Below, in pieces: positions 20,284 through 32,778 of a DNA stretch of 64,000 nucleotides; position 1 is the first letter of the stretch; every line of letters begins with the position of its first letter. Source of the DNA: Georhizobium profundi. Lineage in GTDB: Bacteria > Pseudomonadota > Alphaproteobacteria > Rhizobiales > Rhizobiaceae. The notes beneath the pieces were generated by a model. That model did no database searches, had not been told where the DNA came from, and worked only from the letters and a program-made list of their open reading frames with translations. Where the stretch lies: NCBI RefSeq assembly GCF_003952725.1, contig NZ_CP032509.1, positions 1,760,001 through 1,824,000 of the forward strand. The letters run 5' to 3'. Position numbers and translations under genes: made by a program.

Positions 20284-21254
20284 TGCAGCATCCCCAGCAC
20301 GGTGCGAAGCTTCTGGAAACGCTCGGTCCGATCTTTGAAGGCCTTCGCGGCCGCGTGACCCCCGATGCGCCGATGGACAAGATCACCTGGTTTCGGGCGG
20401 GGGGTACGGCCGATCTTCTCTTCCAGCCGGCCGACTGGGATGATCTTGCCGCGTTCCTGAAGGCGCTTCCCGAAGACGTGCCGCTGATGGTCGTCGGCAT
20501 CGGCTCGAACCTCTTGGTGCGCGATGGCGGCATTCGCGGCGCCGTCGTGCGACTGTCTGCCAAGGGCTTCGGTGACATCGAACAGGTGGGCGAGACGCGG
20601 CTGAAAGCGGGTGCGGCCTCGCCGGACAAGCGCGTCGCGGCAGCGGCCCTCGACGCCTCGATCGGGGGCCTGCATTTCTACCACGGCATCCCGGGCGGCA
20701 TCGGCGGCGCGCTCAGGATGAACGCTGGTGCGAACGGCGTGGAAACCAAGGATCGGGTCGTCGAAGTGCACGCGCTGGATCGGCAGGGCAACGTCCATGT
20801 GCTGAGCAATGCCGACATGGGCTACAGCTACCGCCACAGCGGGGCGGCCGACGATCTGATCTTCACCCATGCGATCTTCGAGGGCTACGCGGCCGACCAG
20901 ACGGTCATCCGTGCCGAGATGGATGCGGTCCAGCATCACCGAGAAACGGTGCAGCCGATCCGTGAGAAGACTGGCGGCTCGACCTTCAAGAACCCGCCTG
21001 ATTCGTCGGCCTGGAAGGAAATCGACCGGGCAGGTTGTCGTGGTCTGACGATCGGCGGCGCGCAGATGTCGCCGATGCACTGCAACTTCATGATCAATAC
21101 GGGGCAGGCCAGCGGCTACGACCTGGAATTTCTCGGCGAGACCGTTCGCGCGCGCGTGGCGCAAACGAGTGGCGTTCGCCTGCATTGGGAAATCCGCCGT
21201 CTCGGTGAATTCGCCGATGGCCGGGTGGTAAAGCCCTTTCTCGGCGCCGAGTAG
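20280..21254 (+). CDS. murB: UDP-N-acetylenolpyruvoylglucosamine reductase MurB
   Basis: The protein is 324 aa. FAD-binding motifs are [13 protein letters not shown] and [16 protein letters not shown]. The catalytic serine motif is GGSTFKNPP, and the C-terminal region contains [15 protein letters not shown]. It reduces UDP-GlcNAc-enolpyruvate to UDP-MurNAc with NADPH. It overlaps the murC stop (ATGA). A 237-bp gap follows, the largest inside the cluster. Confidence 0.97.
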   Translation: MMQHPQHGAKLLETLGPIFEGLRGRVTPDAPMDKITWFRAGGTADLLFQPADWDDLAAFLKALPEDVPLMVVGIGSNLLVRDGGIRGAVVRLSAKGFGDIEQVGETRLKAGAASPDKRVAAAALDASIGGLHFYHGIPGGIGGALRMNAGANGVETKDRVVEVHALDRQGNVHVLSNADMGYSYRHSGAADDLIFTHAIFEGYAADQTVIRAEMDAVQHHRETVQPIREKTGGSTFKNPPDSSAWKEIDRAGCRGLTIGGAQMSPMHCNFMINTGQASGYDLEFLGETVRARVAQTSGVRLHWEIRRLGEFADGRVVKPFLGAE

Positions 21255-21299
21255 GTCCTCGATCTCGCACGCTGGAACGTTCGACCGACGCCCCTTTGA

Positions 21300-21313
21300 A
21301 ATCACATGTGATT
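21300..21313. promoter_or_regulatory. 14-bp perfect palindrome AATCACATGTGATT before ddl
   Basis: This perfect dyad lies in the murB-ddl gap, 178 bp before the ddl ATG, and its right arm overlaps the first of four GANTC sites. The symmetry suggests a dimeric DNA-binding protein. I do not recognise the factor. Confidence 0.45.
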
Positions 21314-21389
21314 CCAGGGGGCTCCATGTGGGGTTGTCACGGAATCCCCGTTCTGATTCCTTGGGATCAAGCACATTCGTCACTGAGTC
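21310..21389. promoter_or_regulatory. cluster of four GANTC (CcrM methylation) sites upstream of ddl-ftsQAZ
   Basis: GATTC at 21310-21314, GAATC at 21342-21346, GATTC at 21355-21359 and GAGTC at 21385-21389 fall within 80 bp. GANTC is the target of the alphaproteobacterial cell-cycle methyltransferase CcrM, and methylated sites are read by GcrA. About one site per 256 bp is expected by chance. The position before ddl-ftsQ-ftsA-ftsZ suggests a cell-cycle-timed internal promoter. Confidence 0.5.
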
Positions 21390-21491
21390 GCGGCATGACG
21401 TCGCCAAGGTTTGCTGGTCCGGGGCTGGCTGCCTTGTCGCGCGCGGTTTCGGTGCGTCCTGTGCTTTGAGGGATGATCAGAGGGGATCAGT

Positions 21492-22418
21492 ATGTCGAAA
21501 GGCCACGTGGCCGTTCTTATGGGCGGGTTCTCCTCGGAGCGACCGGTCAGCCTGTCGTCGGGTGCCGCCTGTGCGGATGCGCTCGAAGGCGTCGGCTATC
21601 GCGTGACCCGCATCGATGTCGATCGCAATGTCGCAAGCGTTCTTCACGAGTTGAAGCCCGACGTCGTCTTCAATGCCCTGCACGGGCCGTTCGGCGAAGA
21701 CGGAACGATCCAAGGCATCCTCGAATATCTGCAGATTCCCTATACCCATTCCGGCGTGCTCGCTTCCGCGCTCGCCATGGACAAGGATCAAGCCAAGAAG
21801 GTCGCCAAGGCCGGCGGCGTGCCGGTTGCCGAATCCCGCGTGATGGATCGCCACGACATTGGCTCGAACCATCCGATGAAGCCGCCCTATGTGGTGAAGC
21901 CGGTCAATGAAGGGTCGAGCTTCGGGGTCGTCATCGTGCGCGAGGGGCAGACCCATCCTCCGCAGGTCATCGGTTCGTCGGAGTGGAAATATGGCGACCG
22001 AATCATGGTGGAGCGATTCATCGAAGGCCGTGAATTGACCTGCGCCGTGATGGGCGATGTGGCGCTTGGGGTGATCGAAATCATCCCGCAGGGCCACACC
22101 TTCTATGATTTTGATTCCAAATACGTACCCGGCGGATCAAAACACGAATACCCCGCAAAAATTTCACCAAATATTTACCAAAAAATACAGACATTGGCGC
22201 TCAAGGCACACAGGGCAATCGGGTGTCGCGGCGTCAGTCGATCAGACTTCCGTTACGACGACCGATTTTCCGAAGAGGGCGAGGTCATCTGGCTGGAGGT
22301 CAACACTCAGCCTGGCATGACACCAACCTCGCTGGTGCCCGAACTCGCCCAGCATGCAGGGCATGACTTCGGCGAATTCTTGGCCTGGATGGTGGAGGAC
22401 GCATCTTGTTTGCGTTGA
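21492..22418 (+). CDS. ddl: D-alanine:D-alanine ligase
   Basis: The protein is 308 aa. It has the ATP-grasp fold with the N-terminal [27 protein letters not shown], the central [14 protein letters not shown], and the C-terminal SRSDFRYDD and [13 protein letters not shown]. It makes the D-Ala-D-Ala used by MurF. Codons from 22104 to 22193 are strongly A/T-ending (21 of 30), unlike the rest of the gene, although the encoded protein looks normal (see findings). The last 13 nt overlap ftsQ. Confidence 0.96.
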   Translation: MSKGHVAVLMGGFSSERPVSLSSGAACADALEGVGYRVTRIDVDRNVASVLHELKPDVVFNALHGPFGEDGTIQGILEYLQIPYTHSGVLASALAMDKDQAKKVAKAGGVPVAESRVMDRHDIGSNHPMKPPYVVKPVNEGSSFGVVIVREGQTHPPQVIGSSEWKYGDRIMVERFIEGRELTCAVMGDVALGVIEIIPQGHTFYDFDSKYVPGGSKHEYPAKISPNIYQKIQTLALKAHRAIGCRGVSRSDFRYDDRFSEEGEVIWLEVNTQPGMTPTSLVPELAQHAGHDFGEFLAWMVEDASCLR

Positions 22419-23332
22419 TCGGTAAACGTGCGTGGAGGAGTTCGGCGGCGGTTGCGGCTGCGTCGGCCCGTGTCGTTCCGGTACTGCCGCGCCCCTTTCG
22501 CCGGGTAGTGCGCTATCTCGAATCGCCTGCGCTTGAAGAACTTGCGATCCCCCGTCACCTGGGATCGGTTCTCGCGCTGGTGTTCCTCGGTTCCACGCTC
22601 GTCTATGGCACCGTCGTCGGCGGGCACGGCCCCGCAGTCGTCAATGACGGCACGGCCGCGCTCGGCTTTGCGATCGATAACGTCACCGTCGAGGGCAATG
22701 TCCAGACGTCCGAAATCGATATTCTGACGACGCTCGGCCTTGATGGTGCGACGTCCGTCATGGCGATGAATGCGGCTGATGCGCGGAATGCTCTGCTTGA
22801 GCTTCCCTGGGTCCGCGACGCCCAGGTTCGCAAGGTCTATCCGGACGGCGTGACGGTCGAAGTCAAGGAACGGCAGGCCTTCGGGATCTGGCAGAACGGC
22901 AAGGACCTGTTCCTGATCGAGCGGAACGGCAACATCATCACCCCGATGAACGATGCCCGCTTCAACATGCTGCCGCTGTTCGTCGGGCTCGGCGCCGATT
23001 CAGGTGCTGCCGGCTTCGACAAGATGCTTTCCGAGCATCCCGATCTGCAGCGGCGCATGCGCGCCGCCGTCCGCGTCGCGGAGCGCCGCTGGGACCTCTA
23101 TTTCCGCAACGGCATCGTGGCTCGGCTGCCCGAGCGCGGCACCAAGGAAGCTCTGGCGACGCTTGCCGAACTCGACCGTACCGAAGAAATCCTGTCGCGC
23201 GACATCGCTGCGGTGGATCTGAGGCTTTCCGACCGCATCGCCATCCGCCTGACGCCGGATGCGCTCGAGCGCCGGCAGGCAGCGTGGGAAGAGCGCAGCA
23301 AGGCATTGAAGGCGATGGAGCGGCGTACATGA
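22406..23332 (+). CDS. ftsQ: cell division protein FtsQ, TTG start
   Basis: The protein is 308 aa. There is a cytoplasmic N-terminal region, one membrane helix (about 52-72, [18 protein letters not shown]), a POTRA domain from about 92 ([12 protein letters not shown]) and the FtsQ domain with [20 protein letters not shown]. It links the early and late divisome. The start is TTG inside the end of ddl; GGAGG lies 8-9 nt before it and supports this start. It overlaps ftsA by 4 nt. Confidence 0.94.
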   Translation: MFALIGKRAWRSSAAVAAASARVVPVLPRPFRRVVRYLESPALEELAIPRHLGSVLALVFLGSTLVYGTVVGGHGPAVVNDGTAALGFAIDNVTVEGNVQTSEIDILTTLGLDGATSVMAMNAADARNALLELPWVRDAQVRKVYPDGVTVEVKERQAFGIWQNGKDLFLIERNGNIITPMNDARFNMLPLFVGLGADSGAAGFDKMLSEHPDLQRRMRAAVRVAERRWDLYFRNGIVARLPERGTKEALATLAELDRTEEILSRDIAAVDLRLSDRIAIRLTPDALERRQAAWEERSKALKAMERRT

Positions 23333-24654
23333 GCATCTTCGGGTCCAGCTCCTTCGGCGTCCCGCGCATGCGTCCGCTCTCGGCCAAGCGCACGACCACG
23401 GTCTCGGTGCTCGACATCGGATCATCCAAGGTCGTGTGCATGATCGGCCGGCTGACGCCACGCACGGAAAGCCAGCTTCTGCCAGGCCGTACGCACCGGA
23501 TCGAAATTGTCGGCATCGGCCATCAGAAGTCCCGCGGCATGAAGGCCGGCGTCATCGCCGATCTCGACGCGGTCGAAGGCGCAGTGCGGCTGGCGGTCGA
23601 CGCGGCCGAGCGCATGGCCGGGCTGACGGTCGAATCGCTGATCGTTAACGTTTCGGCGGGCCGACTGAAGAGCGACACCTACTCGGGCTCGATCGATCTC
23701 GGCGGGCACGAAGTCAATTCCGCCGATCTGCGGAAGGTGCTCTCGGCAGCGGCGCAGAAGTCGGCGCTTGCCGATCGCGGCGTCATCCATTCGCTCCCGA
23801 CCCTCTTCACGCTCGATGGCGAGCGCGGCATCGAAGATCCTACGGGCATGTTCGGCGATCGTCTGTCGGTCGATATGCACATTCTGTCGGCTGAACGCGC
23901 GCCGCTGCGCAATCTCGAGCTTTGCATCAACCGCGCCCATCTCTCCGTCGAGGCCATGGTCGCGACGCCCTATGCCAGCGGCCTCGCTGCGCTGGTCGAC
24001 GACGAGGCCGAGATGGGCTGCGTCACGATCGATCTCGGCGGCGGCACGACCACCATTTCACTGTTTTCCGAAGGCCGGCTCGTGCATGTCGATGCCATCG
24101 CGCTCGGGGGCCATCACGTGACGATGGACCTTGCGCGCGGCCTGTCCACGCGGGTCGAAGATGCAGAACGTCTGAAGGTCGTGCACGGCTCGGCCGTCAC
24201 AACCTCCACCGACGACCGTGATGTGGTGAGCATTCCTCCGATCGGCGACGATGAACGCGACATGCCCACGCAGGTTCCGCGTGCTCTAGTCGTCAAGATC
24301 GTCCGTGCACGGGTAGAGGAAACCTTGGAGATGATTCGCGATCGCTTGCAGAAATCCGGCCACAGCGGCGCGGTCGGCAAGCGCATCGTCCTGACAGGCG
24401 GCGCAAGCCAGCTGACGGGAATGGCGGACGTGGCCAGGCGTATCCTCGCCCGCAACGTGCGCATCGGCCGTCCCATGGGAGTCGCGGGTCTTCCCGCGGC
24501 GGCCAAGGGCCCGGCCTTCTCCACCGCGGTGGGGCTAATGATCTATCCGCAGGTTGCAGGTCTCGAAGACCATGCTTCCGGCAGGGCCGGCTTTGTCGGC
24601 GAAGGAACAGGTACGATCGCCCGTATGGGGCGGTGGCTTAAAGAGAGTTTTTAA
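23329..24654 (+). CDS. ftsA: cell division protein FtsA (actin-like membrane tether)
   Basis: The protein is 441 aa. It has an actin fold with phosphate loops [14 protein letters not shown] and [16 protein letters not shown], and the adenosine motif [12 protein letters not shown]. The C-terminal amphipathic helix ([12 protein letters not shown]) anchors FtsZ filaments to the membrane. The frame is open upstream inside ftsQ, but the ATG at 23329 overlaps the ftsQ stop. Confidence 0.96.
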   Translation: MSIFGSSSFGVPRMRPLSAKRTTTVSVLDIGSSKVVCMIGRLTPRTESQLLPGRTHRIEIVGIGHQKSRGMKAGVIADLDAVEGAVRLAVDAAERMAGLTVESLIVNVSAGRLKSDTYSGSIDLGGHEVNSADLRKVLSAAAQKSALADRGVIHSLPTLFTLDGERGIEDPTGMFGDRLSVDMHILSAERAPLRNLELCINRAHLSVEAMVATPYASGLAALVDDEAEMGCVTIDLGGGTTTISLFSEGRLVHVDAIALGGHHVTMDLARGLSTRVEDAERLKVVHGSAVTTSTDDRDVVSIPPIGDDERDMPTQVPRALVVKIVRARVEETLEMIRDRLQKSGHSGAVGKRIVLTGGASQLTGMADVARRILARNVRIGRPMGVAGLPAAAKGPAFSTAVGLMIYPQVAGLEDHASGRAGFVGEGTGTIARMGRWLKESF

Positions 24655-24707
24655 TCAGGGCTTTGGCCAAAGCGGCGTTTGGCCGAAAACGGAAAGGATC
24701 GGGTGCC

Positions 24708-26402
24708 ATGACCATCAAATTGCAGAAGCCGGACATCACCGAGCTGAAGCCACGGATCACCGTTTTCGGTGTCGGCGGCGGCGGCGGCAATGCCGTCAAC
24801 AACATGATCAATGCAGGCCTTGAGGGCGTCGACTTCGTCGTCGCCAACACCGACGCGCAGGCGCTGTCGATGACCAAGGCCACGCGCATCATCCAGATGG
24901 GCGTTGCAGTGACCGAAGGCCTCGGCGCGGGCTCGCGTCCGGAAGTCGGCCGCGCTGCCGCCGAAGAGTGCATCGACGAGATCGTCGATCACCTGAACGG
25001 CACGCATATGTGCTTCGTCACCGCCGGCATGGGCGGCGGCACCGGCACCGGTGCTGCTCCGGTCGTCGCGCAGGCTGCCCGTCAAAAGGGTATTCTGACC
25101 GTGGGCGTCGTTACGAAGCCCTTCCACTTCGAAGGCGGCCGCCGCATGCGCGTTGCCGATGCCGGCATCGAAGAGCTGCAGGCTTGCGTCGATACGCTGA
25201 TCGTCATCCCGAACCAGAACCTGTTCCGGATCGCCAACGAGAAGACGACCTTCGCCGACGCCTTCGGCATGGCCGACCAGGTGCTCTATTCGGGTGTCGC
25301 CTGCATCACCGACCTCATGGTCAAGGAAGGCCTCATCAACCTCGACTTCGCCGACGTTCGTTCGGTGATGCGTGAGATGGGCAAGGCGATGATGGGTACG
25401 GGCGAAGCATCCGGCGAAGGCCGCGCCATGGCCGCTGCCGAAGCTGCGATCGCCAACCCGCTGCTCGACGAAACCTCCATGAAGGGCGCACAAGGGCTGC
25501 TGATCTCGATCACCGGCGGCCGTGACATGACGCTGTTCGAAGTGGACGAAGCAGCGACCCGCATTCGCGAAGAAGTCGACCCGGATGCCAACATCATCCT
25601 CGGCGCGACATTCGACGAAGAACTCGAAGGCCTCATTCGCGTGTCGGTCGTTGCCACCGGCATCGACAAGGCTGCAGCCGAAATCGGCGGTGGTCAGGCC
25701 GGACAGCAGCGTCAGGAAGTGCGTCCCGCCCAGCGCGTTGCCGCACCTCAGGCTGCCCAGCCGGCTGCTCCGCGTGCGGTTGCCCCTGCGCCGGTCCAGC
25801 ATCAGCCCGCACCGGTTCGCGAAGTGGTGTCCGAGCAGACGCTTGCAGCCTCGCTGAAGTCTGCCGAAGCGGAAATCGAGCGCGAACTGCGCATCGAGCC
25901 GATCGCGCAGGCCGACGACTTCGTGCCGCAGAGCCGCCTCTTTGCAAACGCACCGCAGCCAGAAGCTCCGGCACCGCGTCCGATGGCTGGCTATCATGTT
26001 CCGCCGACGCCGCGTCCTGTCGAGGCTCCGGCTCCGCAGGCGATGGCTCCGGTCGAGCCGGCACGCATGCCGCGGGTCGAAGACTTCCCGCCGGTCGTTC
26101 AGGCCGAGATGGAGCATCGCCAGGCTCCGCGGACCGAGCCTGCTGCCGACGAGCGTGGCCCGATGGGCCTTCTGAAGCGCCTGTCGAACAGCCTTGGCCG
26201 TCGCGACGAGGAAGAAGCACCGCGTGCAGCGCCCCGTGCGCCGGCCGCAGAGGAGCGTCGCAGCCTGTCGCCAGAGGCGAGCCTCTACGCTCCGCGTCGT
26301 GGACAGCTCGATGACCAGGGCCGCGCGGTTCAGGCCAAGCGCGTTTCCCAGGACGACGACCAGCTGGAAATTCCGGCCTTCCTGCGCCGTCAGGCCAACT
26401 GA
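24708..26402 (+). CDS. ftsZ: cell division GTPase FtsZ with long C-terminal linker
   Basis: The protein is 564 aa, longer than the roughly 380 of enterics, as in other rhizobial FtsZ1. The GTPase core carries [14 protein letters not shown] and the tubulin signature GGGTGTG at 109-115. After about residue 320 there is a long Ala/Pro/Gln/Glu-rich linker. The conserved C-terminal peptide [12 protein letters not shown] binds FtsA and other partners. AAGGA lies 9 nt before this ATG; upstream in-frame codons reach back into ftsA but are not needed. Confidence 0.96.
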   Translation: MTIKLQKPDITELKPRITVFGVGGGGGNAVNNMINAGLEGVDFVVANTDAQALSMTKATRIIQMGVAVTEGLGAGSRPEVGRAAAEECIDEIVDHLNGTHMCFVTAGMGGGTGTGAAPVVAQAARQKGILTVGVVTKPFHFEGGRRMRVADAGIEELQACVDTLIVIPNQNLFRIANEKTTFADAFGMADQVLYSGVACITDLMVKEGLINLDFADVRSVMREMGKAMMGTGEASGEGRAMAAAEAAIANPLLDETSMKGAQGLLISITGGRDMTLFEVDEAATRIREEVDPDANIILGATFDEELEGLIRVSVVATGIDKAAAEIGGGQAGQQRQEVRPAQRVAAPQAAQPAAPRAVAPAPVQHQPAPVREVVSEQTLAASLKSAEAEIERELRIEPIAQADDFVPQSRLFANAPQPEAPAPRPMAGYHVPPTPRPVEAPAPQAMAPVEPARMPRVEDFPPVVQAEMEHRQAPRTEPAADERGPMGLLKRLSNSLGRRDEEEAPRAAPRAPAAEERRSLSPEASLYAPRRGQLDDQGRAVQAKRVSQDDDQLEIPAFLRRQAN

Positions 26403-26420
26403 GTCGCGCCACACTATCGC

Positions 26421-26455
26421 CTTCCGGCAGCATCCTTCTCTGATGCTGCCGGAAG
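26421..26455 (+). terminator. strong hairpin after ftsZ, no T tract
   Basis: CTTCCGGCAGCATC (26421-26434) pairs perfectly over 14 bp with GATGCTGCCGGAAG (26442-26455) around a 7-nt loop. No run of T follows, so it may be a 3' stabilising structure or a partial terminator that lowers lpxC expression relative to ftsZ. Confidence 0.55.
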
Positions 26456-26676
26456 GTCTCCATCTCGCAAGTCATTGGAAAAGAATTAGAATTCCGACCA
26501 GACGGGTTGCAAGATTTCGAAACAATCCGTGATTTTGCCGGCCTGAGCCTCGCCCGTATCTTCCGCATCCACCGGGAGGCTGGGGCTGACGAACGTTCGA
26601 ACTGCGTGAATGCCCTTGGGACTACAGACGATCGAACCGCGAAGGGATCGATCGCGACAACGCAGCGGGCAATTTT

Positions 26677-27630
26677 ATGATTTCAATTTCTTCCGGCAAC
26701 CAGACCACAATTGCGCACCACGTCTCGCTTTCGGGCATCGGTGTTCACAGTGGGGCCGAAGTGACCGTTCGTCTTCACCCGGGTGACATCGACAGCGGCG
26801 TGATCTTCCGCCGCGTCTTTGCCGACGGCCGCCGAGAAGACATTCGTGCGGTGTCGTCGAAGGTCGTCGCGACGGATCTCTGCACCGTCATCGGCAGCGC
26901 AAGCGGCGCGACCATCGGCACGATCGAGCATGTGATGGCAGCGATTGCCGCTCTCGACGTGGACAACATCATCATCGAAGTCGACGGCGCCGAAATGCCG
27001 ATCATGGACGGTTCGGCCCGGGCGTTCGTCGAAGCCATCGACGAGGCTGGGATCGTCCAACTGGAGGCACGCCGCCGTTTCATTCGCGTGCGCAAGCCCG
27101 TGCGTGTCGAGATGGGCGGGTCCTGGGGCGAATTTCTGCCGCATGGAACGACGCGCTACGAGGTCACGATCGACTTCGACAGCGCCGCGATCGGCCGTCA
27201 GGTGTGGGCAGGAGACGTTACCGCTGGCGTGTTTCGTTCCGAACTCGCCCGTTCGCGCACATTCGGCTTCATGCGCGACGTGGAAAAGCTGTGGGCCGCC
27301 GGCTTTGCGCTCGGCGCATCGCTCGAGAATGCCGTGGTGGTCTCCGATGATGACAGCGTCATCAACGCTGAGGGTCTGCGCTACTCCGACGAGTTCGTGC
27401 GCCACAAGACGCTGGATGCGGTCGGTGATCTGGCTCTTGCCGGCGCGCCGATCATTGGATGCTTCCGCTCCTATCGCGGCGGACACAAGCTGAACGCGAT
27501 CGCACTGAAAGCGCTGCTCGACGATTTGTCCGCCTACGATATCGTCGAAGCGCCGTCGGCCGGGGCTCAGCGCTTTCGCAGGGCGGATCTGGTTGCGGTA
27601 TCGCCCTCATTTGCACCATGGGCGCATTAG
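26677..27630 (+). CDS. lpxC: UDP-3-O-acyl-N-acetylglucosamine deacetylase LpxC
   Basis: The protein is 317 aa. It performs the committed step of lipid A synthesis. Zinc and catalytic motifs are visible: TIEHVMAA (His85), DGSARAFVEAI, SRTFGFMRD and FVRHKTLDAVGDL. It lies 274 bp after ftsZ, the usual order in many proteobacteria. The gap holds the post-ftsZ hairpin, and no convincing promoter was recognised. The ribosome site is weak. Confidence 0.96.
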   Translation: MISISSGNQTTIAHHVSLSGIGVHSGAEVTVRLHPGDIDSGVIFRRVFADGRREDIRAVSSKVVATDLCTVIGSASGATIGTIEHVMAAIAALDVDNIIIEVDGAEMPIMDGSARAFVEAIDEAGIVQLEARRRFIRVRKPVRVEMGGSWGEFLPHGTTRYEVTIDFDSAAIGRQVWAGDVTAGVFRSELARSRTFGFMRDVEKLWAAGFALGASLENAVVVSDDDSVINAEGLRYSDEFVRHKTLDAVGDLALAGAPIIGCFRSYRGGHKLNAIALKALLDDLSAYDIVEAPSAGAQRFRRADLVAVSPSFAPWAH

Positions 27631-27770
27631 TCGTAGCGCCAAATCGCTGCCGTCACAAAAATGCGCCAATATCGGCACAGTTACGGGCCGGCTCAGGCAT
27701 TGAGGCCAGCGGCGAATGCCGCTAGAAGGCCAAGGTTCGCATTGGACATCTTGAAAGGGTTTTGGCGCGC

Positions 27771-28643
27771 ATGACAGTCAAGGTTCGGCAACAGTCCGGG
27801 AGCTCGCTTGCGAGAAGCGCGGCGCTTGGTCTTCTGGTCGCCGTCGCGGGCGTCGCTGCAGGCTGCCAGACGGAACCCGATATCGATATCACCGCTCTTG
27901 CGAGCGACATCGATCCGCCGGATGTTCTCTACAACCAGGGCCTGGCGAACTTGCAGGGCGGCCGGCTGACAGAGGCTGCGCGCAAGTTCGAAGCGATTGA
28001 TCGCCAGCATCCCTATTCGGAGTTTGCCCGGCGTGCGCTCGTCATGAACGCCTTCGTCAAGTATCGCCAGGGCGACTATGACGAGGCGGTGAATGGTGCG
28101 AGCCGCTATCTCAGCCTCTATCCAGGCGATCAGGATGCTGCCTATGCGCAGTACATCATCGGCCTGTCCTATTTCCGCCAGATCCGCGACGTGACGCAGG
28201 ACCAGCGCGATTCGGCCCGCGCCATTCAGGCCATGCAGGCCGTCGTCGATCGTTATCCCGACTCAGAATATGTCGAGGACGCTCAGGCCAAGATCCGTTT
28301 CGCCCGCGACCAGCTCGCCGGCAAGGAAATGCAGGTCGGCCGCTACTATCTCGAGCGCCGCGAATATGTCGCCGCCATCAACCGCTTCCGCAACGTCGTC
28401 GAGCGATATCCGAACACGCGCCAGGTCGAGGAAGCGCTCGCCCGTCTCGTCGAAGCGAATTACGCGCTCGGCCTGACCGACGAAGCGCAGACGGCTGCTG
28501 CAGTGCTTGGCCACAACTATCCGGATAGCCAGTGGTATGCGGATTCCTACGCATTGCTGCAGACCGGCGGGCTGCAGCCGCGTGAAAACACCGGCTCCTG
28601 GATTTCACGGGCCGGCGCAGCCCTTATCGGCCCGGATGCTTGA
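27771..28643 (+). CDS. bamD: outer-membrane assembly lipoprotein BamD
   Basis: The protein is 290 aa. The signal peptide ends in a lipobox before Cys32 (GVAAGC). TPR repeats follow ([21 protein letters not shown] and later [21 protein letters not shown]), as in BamD/ComL. It is part of the BAM complex that folds outer-membrane beta-barrels. An in-frame TTG at 27762 is an alternative start; the ATG at 27771 is preferred because AAAGGG lies about 10 nt upstream. Confidence 0.93.
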   Translation: MTVKVRQQSGSSLARSAALGLLVAVAGVAAGCQTEPDIDITALASDIDPPDVLYNQGLANLQGGRLTEAARKFEAIDRQHPYSEFARRALVMNAFVKYRQGDYDEAVNGASRYLSLYPGDQDAAYAQYIIGLSYFRQIRDVTQDQRDSARAIQAMQAVVDRYPDSEYVEDAQAKIRFARDQLAGKEMQVGRYYLERREYVAAINRFRNVVERYPNTRQVEEALARLVEANYALGLTDEAQTAAAVLGHNYPDSQWYADSYALLQTGGLQPRENTGSWISRAGAALIGPDA

Positions 28644-28649
28644 TCTTCG

Positions 28650-28683
28650 GAACCCACCGGCCCAAGAAGGGTTTGGTGGGTTC
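28650..28683 (+). terminator. hairpin after bamD
   Basis: GAACCCACC (28650-28658) pairs with GGTGGGTTC (28675-28683) across a 16-nt loop, 6 nt after the bamD stop. It lacks a long T run, so it may be a weak terminator or a 3' stabiliser. Confidence 0.5.
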
Positions 28684-28734
28684 TTCGTCTGCTGATCGTT
28701 CATCCGTTTTTGCCGACTCCCCGAGCGAAGGTTC

Positions 28735-30402
28735 ATGCTGGCACAGCTGTCGATTCGCGATATCGTTCTGATCGAGCGGCTCGACCTGAACTTCGAGCGC
28801 GGCCTGTCCGTGCTGACCGGGGAAACCGGCGCAGGGAAGTCCATTCTTCTCGACTCCCTTTCGCTCGCACTCGGCGCGCGCGGCGATGGCAGCCTTGTGC
28901 GCCAGGGTGCCGAACGCGGCCAAGTGACGGCCGTCTTCGATGTCGGGCAGGATCATCCAGCGCGCCAGCTCCTGCGTCAAAATGGTCTCGATGACGATGG
29001 CGACCTGATCCTGCGGCGCATTCAGAGTGCCGATGGCCGCACGCGGGTTTTTGTCAACGACCAGCCGACCAGCGTCGCCACCATGCGCGACATAGGCCGG
29101 TTGCTTGTCGAAATTCACGGTCAACACGATGATCGCGCTCTGATCGACACGGACGGGCACCGGCTTCTTCTCGATGCCTTCGGCGGACTGACCGGCGAGG
29201 CCGAAGCGCTTGCCGGCCTCTATCGGCGTTGGCGCGATGCTGTCCGAGCGCTCGATATCCATCGCGCCAAGGTCGATGCCGCGGCCCGTGAGGCGGATTA
29301 TCTGCGCGCCGCCTTTGCCGAGCTCGATCAGCTGTCACCGCTTGACGGCGAAGAGGACGAACTGGCCGGTCGCCGGGCGGACATGATGAAGTCCGAGCGT
29401 ATTGCCAGCGATATCAAGGAAGCAGAAGACGTGCTTTCGGGGCAGGGGTCTCCCGTGCCGCTCCTGAGCTCGCTCGTGCGGCGGCTCGAGCGCAAGTCTC
29501 AGGAAGCCCCGGGGCTGCTTGAGGAAACCGTGCTGGCACTCGATGCGGCGCTTGCAGCCCTTGGTGAGGCTCAAATGGCGATCGAGGCCGCCATGCGGAA
29601 GGCGGACTACGATCCGGCCGAACTGGAGCGCACCGAAGAGCGGCTGTTCGCGCTGCGTGCTGCAGCCCGCAAGCATAATGTTCCCGTTTCCGAGTTGCCG
29701 GCGCTCGCCCAGCGCATGATGGACGATCTCGCCGATCTCGATGCGGGCGAGGAGAAGCTTCAGCATCTGGAAGCGGCGGTCATCGAAGCACGGGCGCTGT
29801 TCGACACGGCAGCACGCTCATTGTCGGAAAAACGCGGCCACACGGCCAAGGCACTCGCGGCTGCCGTGATGGCCGAGTTGCCGGCCCTCAAATTGGAGCG
29901 CGCCGAATTCCTCATCGAAGTCGACAGTGATCCGGAGAAACCGACGGCTGACGGTATCGATCGGGTCGAGTTCCAGGTGCGCACCAACCCGGGCACGCGC
30001 GCGGGTCCGATCATGAAGGTTGCCTCCGGTGGCGAGCTCTCCCGCTTCCTGCTTGCGCTGAAAGTGGCGCTTGCCGACCGGGGATCGGCACCGACGCTGG
30101 TCTTCGATGAAATCGACACCGGTGTGGGCGGCGCGGTCGCCGATGCAATCGGCCAGCGTTTGCGCAGGCTGGCGGGTCAGGTGCAGGTGCTTTCGGTGAC
30201 GCACGCGCCGCAGGTGGCTGCACGTGCCTCGACGCATCTTCTGATCGCCAAGGGGCCGAACGATTCCAACGCCATTGCGACGCGTGTCACCAAAATTGAC
30301 GCCGATGGCCGCGAGGAAGAGATCGCCCGCATGCTGGCCGGCGCCACCGTGACGACGGAGGCGAGGGCGGCAGCGGCACGCCTGCTGTCGGAAAACGCCT
30401 GA
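28735..30402 (+). CDS. recN: DNA repair protein RecN (SMC-like ATPase)
   Basis: The protein is 555 aa. Walker A is GETGAGKSILLDSLSLALG near residue 28, a central coiled coil occupies about 150-360, and the ABC signature ASGGELSRFLLALK is followed by Walker B TLVFDEIDTGVGG. It acts at double-strand breaks during recombination. It fits functionally with ligA downstream and with the Ku/LigD genes at 52-55 kb. No clear LexA box (GTTC-N7-GTTC) was seen upstream. Confidence 0.96.
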   Translation: MLAQLSIRDIVLIERLDLNFERGLSVLTGETGAGKSILLDSLSLALGARGDGSLVRQGAERGQVTAVFDVGQDHPARQLLRQNGLDDDGDLILRRIQSADGRTRVFVNDQPTSVATMRDIGRLLVEIHGQHDDRALIDTDGHRLLLDAFGGLTGEAEALAGLYRRWRDAVRALDIHRAKVDAAAREADYLRAAFAELDQLSPLDGEEDELAGRRADMMKSERIASDIKEAEDVLSGQGSPVPLLSSLVRRLERKSQEAPGLLEETVLALDAALAALGEAQMAIEAAMRKADYDPAELERTEERLFALRAAARKHNVPVSELPALAQRMMDDLADLDAGEEKLQHLEAAVIEARALFDTAARSLSEKRGHTAKALAAAVMAELPALKLERAEFLIEVDSDPEKPTADGIDRVEFQVRTNPGTRAGPIMKVASGGELSRFLLALKVALADRGSAPTLVFDEIDTGVGGAVADAIGQRLRRLAGQVQVLSVTHAPQVAARASTHLLIAKGPNDSNAIATRVTKIDADGREEEIARMLAGATVTTEARAAAARLLSENA

Positions 30403-30437
30403 AGCTTGAGACGGCGAGGGCTGTTTTCGCGGCCTGA

Positions 30438-32615
<2,178 letters not shown>

Positions 32616-32668
32616 GAACTGGCATCGTTAGCATCAGCAATATGCAAGCGAGCGTCAGGCCTTTTCAT

Positions 32669-32697
32669 TTGACTTGACCATGGCGACGGAAAGATAG
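32669..32697 (+). promoter_or_regulatory. candidate sigma-70 promoter of azlCD
   Basis: TTGACT (32669-32674), a 17-bp spacer and AGATAG (32692-32697) lie about 80 bp before azlC. The leader then contains GTTTC-N6-GAAAC and a GCGCAT/ATGCGC inverted repeat. The minus-10 element is poor. Confidence 0.3.
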
Positions 32698-32778
32698 TGC
32701 GCATGCTCACGGCTATGCGCCGTTTCGGGGTTTCACCGATGAAACTTCGCCTCCGCTGATACTCTCGATCGGACCATC

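Noticed and set aside
24644..24660. TTAA-N9-TTAA before ftsZ as a CtrA site
   Set aside because: The spacing is 9, not 7, and part of it encodes the conserved FtsA C-terminus.
28649..28673. GGAAC-N16-GGTT before recN as an EcfG promoter
   Set aside because: The GGAAC lies inside the stem of the post-bamD hairpin, which explains it better; the minus-10 has a mismatch.
28681..28702. GTTC...GTTC before recN as a LexA box
   Set aside because: The half-sites are 14 bp apart; the alphaproteobacterial SOS box needs 7.
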